In this document: piece after piece, positions 40,285 through 48,350 of the stretch
Position numbering within the stretch: position 1 is the stretch's first letter
How the letters are laid out: every line of letters starts with the position of its first letter
Assembly: GCA_963724365.1 (NCBI GenBank)
Contig: CAVRUR010000002.1
Span: 77,362 to 141,361, forward strand
Source of the DNA: JALORV01 sp963724365
GTDB lineage: Bacteria > Pseudomonadota > Gammaproteobacteria > Burkholderiales > Burkholderiaceae_F
Direction of reading: 5' to 3'
DNA length: 64,000 nucleotides
Made by a program: the position numbers and the translations under genes
The notes under the pieces: model-generated
Databases searched by the model: none
Seen by the model: the letters and a program-made list of their open reading frames with translations, nothing else
What the model was told of the DNA's origin: nothing

Positions 40285-41656
40285 CTACTTGCCGATGCAG
40301 AACCGGCTGAAGATCACACCGAGCAGGTCGTCAGCACTGAACTCGCCGGTGATGCTGGCGAGCTGGTTCTGAGCGAGCCGCAGTTCCTCGGCAAACAGGT
40401 CCAGCACTGCGTTGCGTCGCGCCGCGTGCCCGGCCGCATCCTCCAGATGAATGCGCGCCTGCGCCAGCGCCTGCAGATGACGCTCGCGGGCGAGATACAC
40501 ATTCTCGCCGTCGGCGGTGCGGTCCCAGCCCGCGAGCCGATACAGGCGCTCACGCAACAAATCGATGCCCAGGCCGTCACGCGCAGAAAGGTAGACCGTC
40601 GCGTCCTCGCTGCGCGGCGGAGTACCGGTCAGGTCGATCTTGTTGACGACGGTGAGCAGCGGGACACCACGCCCGGCCCGTGCGGTCACGCGCGCAAGGA
40701 CGTCCTCGTCGGCACTCGGCCGTAGTGCGTCCACCAGATGCAGGACGACGTCGGCGCGCTCCACTTCGGCGAGCGTGCGCGCGATGCCAAGGGTCTCGAC
40801 TTCGTCGGTCGTCTCGCGCACGCCGGCCGTGTCGATGATGTCGAGCGGAAGGCCGCCGATCTGGATCTGCCGCGCGATGCGGTCGCGCGTCGTGCCGGGC
40901 ACCGCCGTGACGATCGCGACGTCCTCGCCGGCAAGCGCATTCAGCAGGCTCGACTTGCCCACATTCGGCGCGCCCACCAGCACCACATGCAGGCCGTCGC
41001 GCAGCAGCGCGCCCTGCTGCGCCCGATGCAGCACGTCATCGAGCGTCGCGCGTACGCGCTGCAGCCGGCCGGCCGCGTCGGCCTTCTCAAGGAAGTCGAT
41101 CTCCTCCTCGGGGAAGTCGAGTGTGGCCTCGACCAACGCACGGAGTTCCGTGAGTTGTTCGGTCAGGCCATGGATCACCCGCGAGAATTCTCCGGTGAGT
41201 GAGCGCGCCGCCGAGCGCGCTGCGGCCTCAGTCGAGGCGTCGATGAGGTCGGCGACCGCTTCGGCCTGCGCCAGGTCGAGCCGATCGTTCAGGAACGCAC
41301 GTCGCGTGAACTCGCCGGGCTCCGCGACGCGCAAGCCGATCGCACGTCCCGCCTCGAGGCAGCGCGCCACCAGCAGGCGCAGCACCACCGGCCCGCCATG
41401 GCCCTGCAGTTCGAGCACGTCCTCACCGGTGTACGAATGCGGCGCCGGGAAATGCAGCGCGATGCCCTGATCGATCGCCGCGCCACGGCCGTCGAGAAAG
41501 GCGCAGTAGCGTCGCGTGCCGGGGCGTCAGCGCCTGGCCTCCAAGCATGCCCCCGATAACCGGCCCCAGGTCCGAGCCGGACACGCGCACGATGCCGATG
41601 CCGCCGCGTCCTGGCGCGGTGGCGATCGCCACGATGGGGTCCTTGTCGGAGTTCAT
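40285..41656 (-). CDS. mnmE: tRNA modification GTPase MnmE (one frameshift)
   Basis: About 457 residues after repair. The N-terminal folate-binding domain starts MNSDKDPIVAIATAPGRGGI and includes HFPAPHSYTGEDVLELQGHG. The G domain has G1 GAPNVGKSSLLNAL, G2 GTTRD, G3 DIIDTAGVRE and G4 VVNKIDL, and the C-terminal catalytic cysteine is in FSRFCIGK. One surplus base near 41505-41512 breaks the frame at PRHAT-YCAF. It acts with MnmG on wobble uridine of tRNA. Confidence 0.95.
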
Positions 41657-41776
41657 GCCACTGAATCACTCGGTCGGAGGCGCAGCCGTATTCTGAACTG
41701 CCGCATCGCGCGCCCGCCGATCGGCCGAGGGCAATCCCGCCGTGGCAGGCAGGCCCGGCATCCCTACACTGCGCCC

Positions 41777-42094
41777 ATGAACGACGATCCGCTGCTGAAG
41801 TTCATCTCGCCGCTGGCGGGCGTGGTGCTCGCGGTGCTGCTGTCGGTGATGGTCTCGGCAACGGTCGCCGGCCAGATCGGCGACGACTACGCCACGCGCG
41901 CATGGATCTACACAGTCTCTGTACTGTGGGTCCTGGTCGGTGCCGTCGTCGTTTTCATGCTCACGCACCGCGGCGAGAACAAGACCCTGTCGGTCGGCCG
42001 CGTGCTGCTATGGACCGCCAGCATCTGGCTGTGGCCGGTGTTTGCGTTGCGCGCGCTGCAACGGCGCGGCCCGCCGAACGAGCCGCCGGCCTGA
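41777..42094 (+). CDS. Small membrane protein of unknown function
   Basis: 105 residues with three hydrophobic segments: ISPLAGVVLAVLLSVMVSAT, AWIYTVSVLWVLVGAVVVFM and VLLWTASIWLWPVFALRALQ. The short basic C-terminus (RRGPPNEPPA) suggests a cytoplasmic end. It is divergent from mnmE and convergent with yidC. I do not recognise a family. Start ATG at 41777 lacks a strong ribosome site. Confidence 0.6.
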   Translation: MNDDPLLKFISPLAGVVLAVLLSVMVSATVAGQIGDDYATRAWIYTVSVLWVLVGAVVVFMLTHRGENKTLSVGRVLLWTASIWLWPVFALRALQRRGPPNEPPA

Positions 42095-42127
42095 GCAGAC
42101 TGCCTGATGCGCCGGCCGGCAGGCGGA

Positions 42128-43900
42128 TCAGCCCGGCTTCTTCGCCTTCTCTATCTGCTTCGTCACGTACCACTGCTGGGCGATCGACAGGATGTTGTTG
42201 GTCAGCCAGTACAGCACGAGGCCGGCCGGGAAGAAGAAGAACATCACGCCGAAGATCAGCGGCATGAACATCATCACCTTGGCCTGCACCGGATCGGGCG
42301 GCGTCGGATTCAGCTTGTACTGGATCCACATGGTGGCCATCATCAGCACCGGCAGGATGAACCACGGATCGGGCGTGGCCAGGTCCTTCACCCAAAGGAT
42401 CCACGGCGCGTTGCGCATCTCGACGCTCGCCAGCAGTACCCAGTACAGCGAGATGAACACCGGGATCTGCACCAGGATCGGCAAGCAGCCGCCGAGCGGG
42501 TTGATCTTCTCGTTCTTGTACAGCTCCATCATTGCCGTGTTGAGCTTCTGCTTGTCGTCGCCGAACTGCTCGCGCAGTTTCATCATGCGCGGCGTCACTT
42601 CCTTCATGCGCGCCATCGACTTGTAGCTGGCGGCCGACAGCGGGTAGAACGCTGCCTTGATCAGCACCGTCAGCAGCACGATCGCCCAGCCCCAGTTGCC
42701 GACGAGGCGGTGCAGGAACTCGAGCAGCCAGTAGATCGGCTTGGCAAGGAAGGTCAGCCAGCCGTAGTCGACGACGAGATCCAGCCCGGGAGCCAGCTTC
42801 GCCAGTGCGTGCTGGTCCTGCGGGCCGACATAGAGCTGGGTCGTGGCCGTCGTGCTGGCCTGCGGCGCCAGCGCCGACAGCGGCTGCAGCATGCCGATCG
42901 AGTACAGGTTCTTGTCGATCATGCGCGCGTAGTACTCGCGCTGCGTGCCCTCCTGCGGCACGAACGCGGTGACAAAGTAGTGCTGGATCATGCCGACCCA
43001 GCCGTCCTTCGCCGGCTTCGGCAGCTCGGGTTTGTTCTTCTCGATCGCCGAGAACTCGATCTTCTTGAACTTGTCCTGCTCGGTGAAGACCGCCGGCCCG
43101 GTGTAGGTGTAATAAAGAGACGACTCGCCCTCCGGCTTGTTGCCGTCACGCGTGATCTGCTGGTACAGCGAAGGCGTAATCAGCGCCTCGCCAACGTTGG
43201 TCACCTCGTGCTTGACCGTGACATCGTAACGGCCGCGATGGAACGTGTAGGTCTTGGCCACCTTCACGCCGCCCGACTCCGACACCAGCGTCACGTCAAT
43301 GGCGTCCTTGCCCTGCGCCAGCGTGCGGGGGCCGTCGACAGCCGTGAACGGCGAGCGATGATTGGGCAGCGACGCATCCGCGCCGACAATGCCGGTCTGC
43401 GCGACATAGACCCGCTGCGGACTGACATCAAGCAGGACCACCGGCGCGTTGCTGTCCGACGTCTTGCCGGTGACCAGCCCCATCAGCCCGCTTGCAGTCC
43501 AGTCGGGCGCGACCTTCTCCTTCAATAGCTCTACGCGCGACAGCACTGCGCCTTCGGGATCGATCGTCGCGCGCATGGCGTCGGTTTCGATGATCACCGG
43601 CGGCTGCCTGGACACTGTCGCGACCGGCGAGGCCGGGACGGCCGCGGGGCTGGCCGTCGGGACCGGCATTGTCGCCGTCGGAATCGCGGCATTTGTGGCG
43701 GCCGCCGGAGCGGGCGTCGTCGGGAGGCCTGGCGTGCCGGGCGCACTCGGCGGCGTTGAAGCGGGCGCGCTGACCTGCGGTGCCGGCGCGGTGCCGAACA
43801 GCGACGGCTTGCCGGTGTGGACCAGCCAACGGTCCCACAACAGGAACAGCGACATGCCGAAGAAAACCCACAGGACGGTGCGTTGGAAATCGGTACCCAT
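42128..43900 (-). CDS. yidC: Membrane protein insertase YidC
   Basis: 590 residues. N-terminal anchor (RTVLWVFFGMSLFLLWDRWL), a Pro/Ala/Thr-rich linker, the large periplasmic beta domain, and the conserved 60KD_IMP core with GNWGWAIVLLTVLIKAAFYP, YKSMARMKEVTPRMMKLREQ, NPLGGCLPILVQIPVFISLY and the last helices. The positively charged C-terminus ITK/KKPG follows. It inserts F0 c subunits and other proteins. Located downstream of yidD, rnpA and rpmH as usual. Confidence 0.97.
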   Translation of the reverse strand: MGTDFQRTVLWVFFGMSLFLLWDRWLVHTGKPSLFGTAPAPQVSAPASTPPSAPGTPGLPTTPAPAAATNAAIPTATMPVPTASPAAVPASPVATVSRQPPVIIETDAMRATIDPEGAVLSRVELLKEKVAPDWTASGLMGLVTGKTSDSNAPVVLLDVSPQRVYVAQTGIVGADASLPNHRSPFTAVDGPRTLAQGKDAIDVTLVSESGGVKVAKTYTFHRGRYDVTVKHEVTNVGEALITPSLYQQITRDGNKPEGESSLYYTYTGPAVFTEQDKFKKIEFSAIEKNKPELPKPAKDGWVGMIQHYFVTAFVPQEGTQREYYARMIDKNLYSIGMLQPLSALAPQASTTATTQLYVGPQDQHALAKLAPGLDLVVDYGWLTFLAKPIYWLLEFLHRLVGNWGWAIVLLTVLIKAAFYPLSAASYKSMARMKEVTPRMMKLREQFGDDKQKLNTAMMELYKNEKINPLGGCLPILVQIPVFISLYWVLLASVEMRNAPWILWVKDLATPDPWFILPVLMMATMWIQYKLNPTPPDPVQAKVMMFMPLIFGVMFFFFPAGLVLYWLTNNILSIAQQWYVTKQIEKAKKPG

Positions 43901-43982
43901 GACGGGAGGTGTCCCCGGCTAAGAAGCGGTTGAAAAGGTTCGTTCGATCAGGCTCAGGCGTAGCGGCGCGTCATGCATGCGC

Positions 43983-44267
43983 TCAGGTCGCCGATTCGCC
44001 GGCGTTGTCGACCGCATGGCAGCGGCAACGCCAGGAAAACACGCCAGGCACCGGGTCGACTCCGCCGCGCCCGTACGGGTGGCAGCGCGCCAGGCGGCGC
44101 GCAGCAAGGTAGCTGCCGCGCCCGGCGCCATGGCGCTCGATGGCCTCGCGCGCGTACTCGGAGCACGTCGGCCAGTAACGGCAACTGTTGCCAACCCAGG
44201 GCGACAACAGATACTGGTAGGCGCCGATCAGTCGAACCAGCAGGCGCGCGAACAAGCCCTCAGACAT
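43983..44267 (-). CDS. yidD: Membrane protein insertion efficiency factor YidD
   Basis: 94 residues. RLIGAYQYLLSPWVGNSCRY, PTCSEYAREAIERHGAGRGS and RRLARCHPYGRGGVDPVPG carry the conserved cysteines of the family. The ATG at 44267 overlaps the rnpA stop by eight bases; an upstream in-frame ATG is less likely. It aids YidC-dependent insertion. Confidence 0.94.
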   Translation of the reverse strand: MSEGLFARLLVRLIGAYQYLLSPWVGNSCRYWPTCSEYAREAIERHGAGRGSYLAARRLARCHPYGRGGVDPVPGVFSWRCRCHAVDNAGESAT

Positions 44268-44760
44268 TGGCATTGACCAGGGCAAGTCGTGAGGAGATCA
44301 CCGCGAGCAGTTCATCGGCCTCGGCACGCAGCGCGCGGCGCCACGGGGTCAAGGCGGGCCGCTGCGGATCGTCCGGCAGCGCGACGGCGCGCTTGAGCCG
44401 TACGCTGATGTCCACGCCCACGCCCGAACCGGCAGCGATGCGTTCGAGCCCGGAGGCCGCGTGGCGAAACGCTTCGCGCGCGATGCGCTTGACCAGTGCA
44501 CGGTCGATCGCACGCCGCGCCATGCGCTTGCTGACGGTGATGCCGAGCCGCGCACTGCCGGGCGAGGTGGGGGTCCAGGCCGCCGTCATCGACAGCCACT
44601 TCCCGGCCGCGCGCGTCGAGTGCGCGCGATCTGCGGCCAGCACGGCCGCGAACTCCTGCGGCCGACGCAGGCGACGCTCGCGCCCGAGCGTGCGCGGCTC
44701 GTCCGCGCGAACGTTGCCCGATCCGGCAATCCGTGCGGGATCCGTGTCATCGGCATGCAC
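44260..44760 (-). CDS. rnpA: Ribonuclease P protein component
   Basis: About 166 residues from the GTG at 44760; the family norm is about 120-130, so the true start may be further in. Core motifs: LGRERRLRRPQEFAAVLAAD, PGSARLGITVSKRMARRAID, ALVKRIAREAFRHAA (the RNR-like basic helix) and PWRRALRAEADELLAVI. RnpA assists the RNase P RNA in 5' tRNA maturation. It lies between rpmH and yidD. Confidence 0.9.
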   Translation of the reverse strand: MHADDTDPARIAGSGNVRADEPRTLGRERRLRRPQEFAAVLAADRAHSTRAAGKWLSMTAAWTPTSPGSARLGITVSKRMARRAIDRALVKRIAREAFRHAASGLERIAAGSGVGVDISVRLKRAVALPDDPQRPALTPWRRALRAEADELLAVISSRLALVNANV

Positions 44761-44783
44761 GACACGCGCCGTGCCCGATGCCG

Positions 44784-44924
44784 TCAGACCGCCAGACGCT
44801 TGCGACCCTTGGCGCGACGCGCCGCGATGACGGCACGGCCGCCGCGCGACTTCATGCGGACAAGGAATCCGTGCGTGCGAGCGCGCTTGACTTTGGAAGG
44901 CTGATAAGTGCGTTTGGTTGACAT
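44784..44924 (-). CDS. rpmH: 50S ribosomal protein L34
   Basis: 46 residues, MSTKRTYQPSKVKRARTHGF then LVRMKSRGGRAVIAARRAKG and RKRLAV. This is L34 with two or three extra N-terminal residues. First gene of rpmH-rnpA-yidD-yidC, transcribed away from dnaA. Confidence 0.97.
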   Translation of the reverse strand: MSTKRTYQPSKVKRARTHGFLVRMKSRGGRAVIAARRAKGRKRLAV

Positions 44925-45539
44925 GTTCTTTCCTGTTCGGCGGACGCGTCGGGCGATGCAGCCTGTACACCGGCACTCGTTGCGCCGCGAAATGATCGCC
45001 CCGGCTTAACGCCGCCGGGCCGACCGGCCGCGGCGTTGCTTCACCGATGTCGAACCACCGGCGTCGAGACACGCAAGGTACGGATTTTTCGCTGCTTTTC
45101 CCGCCGCAGCGAAGAGCCCGCTATTAGACGCGATGCCGCAACGGACTGTCAAACCGGACGCACCTTCGAGCTTCTGCGGGGGTTGAGCACCGGTCGGACA
45201 CAAATTGAATAACTCGGCGGAAATCCTGTGGATAACTCCGTGGTGCAGTGCAAGATAGAAATCTTCCACGCGCATCCGGTCCGTTGCATGAGGTGTGAGC
45301 ATCTACTACCTTAGATCAGCTCAATATTTAGCGGCCCTTGCACAGCACACTCAGTGTCTCGCCCCAGTCACGACCTGTGGATAACCCCCTTGCTTGCAGT
45401 AAAATGCGCGGTTTCGTCAGGGCACGCGCAGCCGAGGACTGCGGGTTCTGGCGACGGGGCGGGGGCAAAGCGGGCCGGTTATGACCGAGCGGGCCGCAGG
45501 CACTCCCGCAATGACAACAAAAGCGGGAACACCCACTCA
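44925..45539. promoter_or_regulatory. rpmH-dnaA intergenic region with two perfect DnaA boxes
   Basis: 615 bases between divergent rpmH and dnaA, with no convincing gene. Two perfect DnaA boxes (TGTGGATAA, the complement of TTATCCACA) lie at 45227-45235 and 45376-45384. An AT-rich patch with CAATATTTAG is at about 45317-45332, and a TAAAAT that could be a -10 element lies at 45400-45405, 16 bases after the second box. The latter fits autoregulation of dnaA by DnaA. An origin function for this gap cannot be excluded. Confidence 0.65.
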
Positions 45540-46904
45540 ATGCAACACATCTGGCACGACTGCTCGCGTCTGCTCGAAAGCGAGCTGACGCCGCAACAGT
45601 ATTCCGCCTGGATCAAGCCGCTCAAGGCCATCGACTTCGACGAATCCACATCGACACTGACGATCGGAGCACCCAACCGGCTCAAGCTCGATGCGATCCG
45701 CGCGCAGTTTTCGGATCAGATCGCGCAGGCGGCATCGCGCATCGTCCAGCGTCCGGTGGCTGTGGTCTTCGCGGTGGAAAACGGCGCTGCCGTGGCCTCC
45801 CTGCGTTTTCCTGCCGCCATCGCCTCCGAGGTCGAGGTGCCCGCGCTGGCGGAAGTTGCGCCGCCGAGTCCGGAACACTTCGAGCGTGCGCGACTCAACT
45901 CGAACCTGACGTTCGACACCTTCGTCACCGGCAAGGCAAACCAGCTCGCCCGCGCCGCGGCGATGCAGGTTGCGGAAAATCCCGGCGGCTCCTACAACCC
46001 GCTGTTTCTCTATGGCGGAGTGGGCCTGGGCAAGACGCACCTGATTCATGCCGTCGGCAACGGCATCCTGGCGCGCAAGCCCGATGCCAAGGTGCGCTAC
46101 ATCCATGCCGAGCAGTACGTCAGCGACGTCGTGCGCGCCTACCAGCGCAAGGCCTTCGATGACTTCAAGCGCTACTACCACTCGCTCGACCTGCTGCTGA
46201 TCGACGACATCCAGTTCTTCGCCGGCAAGGCACGCACGCAGGAAGAGTTCTTCTATGCGTTCGAGGCACTCGTCGTCGGTCGCAAGCAGATCATCATCAC
46301 CTGCGACACCTACCCGAAGGAACTGAAGGACATGGAAGACCGCCTGGTCTCCCGTTTCGCTTCAGGCCTGACGGTCGCGATCGAGCCGCCCGAGCTCGAG
46401 ATGCGGGTCGCGATCCTGCTGAAGAAGGCGGAGAGCGAAGGCGTCGAGATGAAGGAGGACGTCGCCTTCTTCATTGCCAAGAACCTGCGCAGCAACGTGC
46501 GCGAGCTCGAAGGGGCGCTGCGCAAGGTGATCGCGTTCTCGTCGTTCCACGGCCGCGTCGTGACCGTGGAAGTGGCGCGCGAGGCGCTCAAGGACTTGCT
46601 GTCGGCCTCGACCGGGCAGGTCACGGTCGAACTGATCCAGAAGACGGTTGCCGATTACTACAAGATCAAGGTGGCCGACATGTACAGCAAGCGGCGCCCG
46701 AACAACATCGCGCTGCCGCGCCAGGTCGCGATGTACCTTGCAAAGGAACTGACGCAGAAGAGCCTGCCCGAGATCGGCGAACTCTTCGGCGGGCGTGACC
46801 ATACGACGGTGCTGCACGCCGTGCGTAAGATCAGTGGCGAACGCGTCAAGGCCGGCGAACTCAATCACGCCTTGCACGTGCTCGAGCAGACTTTGAAAGG
46901 CTGA
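45540..46904 (+). CDS. dnaA: Chromosomal replication initiator protein DnaA
   Basis: 454 residues. Domain I (MQHIWHDCSRLLESELTPQQ, about 1-85), a short linker, domain III AAA+ ATPase with Walker A LYGGVGLGKTHLIHAVGN (about 158-175) and Walker B LLLIDDIQFFAGKARTQEEF, and domain IV with the DNA-binding signature GGRDHTTVLHAVRKI near residue 425. ATG at 45540 gives the conserved domain I start; longer in-frame upstream codons lie in the promoter region. Confidence 0.98.
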   Translation: MQHIWHDCSRLLESELTPQQYSAWIKPLKAIDFDESTSTLTIGAPNRLKLDAIRAQFSDQIAQAASRIVQRPVAVVFAVENGAAVASLRFPAAIASEVEVPALAEVAPPSPEHFERARLNSNLTFDTFVTGKANQLARAAAMQVAENPGGSYNPLFLYGGVGLGKTHLIHAVGNGILARKPDAKVRYIHAEQYVSDVVRAYQRKAFDDFKRYYHSLDLLLIDDIQFFAGKARTQEEFFYAFEALVVGRKQIIITCDTYPKELKDMEDRLVSRFASGLTVAIEPPELEMRVAILLKKAESEGVEMKEDVAFFIAKNLRSNVRELEGALRKVIAFSSFHGRVVTVEVAREALKDLLSASTGQVTVELIQKTVADYYKIKVADMYSKRRPNNIALPRQVAMYLAKELTQKSLPEIGELFGGRDHTTVLHAVRKISGERVKAGELNHALHVLEQTLKG

Positions 46905-47139
46905 TGAATTCCTGTGGACAAACTCGCTGAGCCTGTGGACAGCTGTGGACAGTTCGAGCCTCGCAGCGCGCGAACGGAAAGTTGTCCCGTTCGTCCACAC
47001 TCGGCCCACAGGCGGGCAGATCGCTTGTCCACAGTGCTTGCGGCTCTGCAAGTGACTGATGCGTAGGCGAATGCGCGGGTTGTCCCCGTTGCAGGCGATG
47101 CTTAGTTGTTAACTAACTACTAAAGAGAAAGAAAGAGAA
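46905..47139. other. Probable origin of replication (oriC), dnaA-dnaN gap
   Basis: 235 bases with at least five DnaA-box-like 9-mers: TGTGGACAA 46913-46921, TGTGGACAG 46934-46942 and 46944-46952 (same strand), and TCGTCCACA 46991-46999 and TTGTCCACA 47025-47033 (opposite strand). Next to dnaN is an AT-rich stretch (47100-47139, TTAGTTGTTAACTAACTAC onward) that suits a DNA unwinding element. Box orientation and AT-rich side resemble a bipartite origin. No replication data support it here. Confidence 0.65.
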
Positions 47140-48240
47140 ATGCAACTCGTCAAAGCCAGTCGTGATGCGTTGCTCAAGCCCTTGCAGGTGGTGAGCGGAA
47201 TCGTCGAGCGTCGCCAGACGCTGCCGATCCTTGCCAACATCCTCGTGCGCAAGGACGGAGAGCGCGTGTCGTTCACGGCAACGGATCTCGAGCTGCAGAT
47301 CCAGACTTCGGCGCCGATCGGTGCGGGCAAGGATGTCGCCGCGACGACGGTCGCAGCGCGCAAGCTGGTCGACATCCTGCGCGCACTGCCGGAATCGGAT
47401 GTACAGCTTTCGCTGGCCAGCAAGAAGCTGGCGGTGGCCAGCGGCAAGAGCCGCTTCAACCTGCAGACGCTCGCAGCCGAGGAGTTTCCGACCGTCGCGC
47501 AGGCCGAGTTCACGGCCGACTTTTCGCTGCCGGCGGCCACGCTCAAGTACCTGCTGTCGATGGTCCACTTCGCGATGGCGCAGCAGGATATCCGCTACTA
47601 CCTGAACGGCATGCTGCTTGTGGTCGACGGGGCCACCGTGCGCGCGGTCGCGACTGACGGGCACCGCCTGGCGCTGTGTGAAGTCCAGAAGGACGGCGCC
47701 AGCCCGAAGATCGAGGCCATCATTCCGCGCAAGACCATCCTCGAACTCTCGCGTCTGCTGCCCGACAACGAGGATCCGGTGCGCGTGCAGATGGCGGCCA
47801 CGCAGGTCAAGTTCAGCTTCGGTGACATCGAACTCATTTCCAAGCTGGTCGAAGGCAAGTTCCCCGATTACCAGCGCGTCGTTCCAGCGGCCAACACGAA
47901 GACCTTTGTCATTGGCCGCGAGGAACTGATGCACGCGCTGCAGCGTGCCGCGATCCTGACGACCGACAAGTTCAAGGGTGTACGGCTGCTGCTGGCGCCC
48001 GGTGCTTTGAAGATCAACTCGACGAATGCCGACCAGGAAGACGCCCAGGAAGAACTCGAGATCGACTACGCCGGCGACGGGCTCGATATCGGATTCAACG
48101 TGAACTATCTTCTCGATGTGTTGCTCAACGTGAAGGGCGAACAGCTGAAGTTCGCGCTCGGCGACGCGCTCGGCAGCGCCCTGATGATGTTGCCGGATTC
48201 CGAGAAGTTCAAGTACGTCGTCATGCCGATGAGAATCTAG
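47140..48240 (+). CDS. dnaN: DNA polymerase III beta sliding clamp
   Basis: 366 residues. MQLVKASRDALLKPLQVVSG, VERRQTLPILANILVR, VATDGHRLALCEVQ and the closing SEKFKYVVMPMRI are diagnostic of the clamp, including the C-terminal residues of the peptide-binding pocket (MPMR). The dimeric ring tethers polymerase III to DNA. An A/G-rich leader with GAAAGAG precedes the ATG. Confidence 0.98.
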   Translation: MQLVKASRDALLKPLQVVSGIVERRQTLPILANILVRKDGERVSFTATDLELQIQTSAPIGAGKDVAATTVAARKLVDILRALPESDVQLSLASKKLAVASGKSRFNLQTLAAEEFPTVAQAEFTADFSLPAATLKYLLSMVHFAMAQQDIRYYLNGMLLVVDGATVRAVATDGHRLALCEVQKDGASPKIEAIIPRKTILELSRLLPDNEDPVRVQMAATQVKFSFGDIELISKLVEGKFPDYQRVVPAANTKTFVIGREELMHALQRAAILTTDKFKGVRLLLAPGALKINSTNADQEDAQEELEIDYAGDGLDIGFNVNYLLDVLLNVKGEQLKFALGDALGSALMMLPDSEKFKYVVMPMRI

Positions 48241-48350
48241 GCGGACTCGGTATACGCGCCATTTTGTTGTTGAACTGCATGGGGCGCCGGGCCGTCCCAA
48301 GCCCCATGCACTAACTAATCGTTCGAGGTGCACGTGCATCGGCGTCGCCG

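Noticed and set aside
45006..45302. 98-codon minus-strand frame upstream of dnaA.
   Set aside because: No ribosome site and no recognisable motif, and it covers a DnaA box in the regulatory gap.
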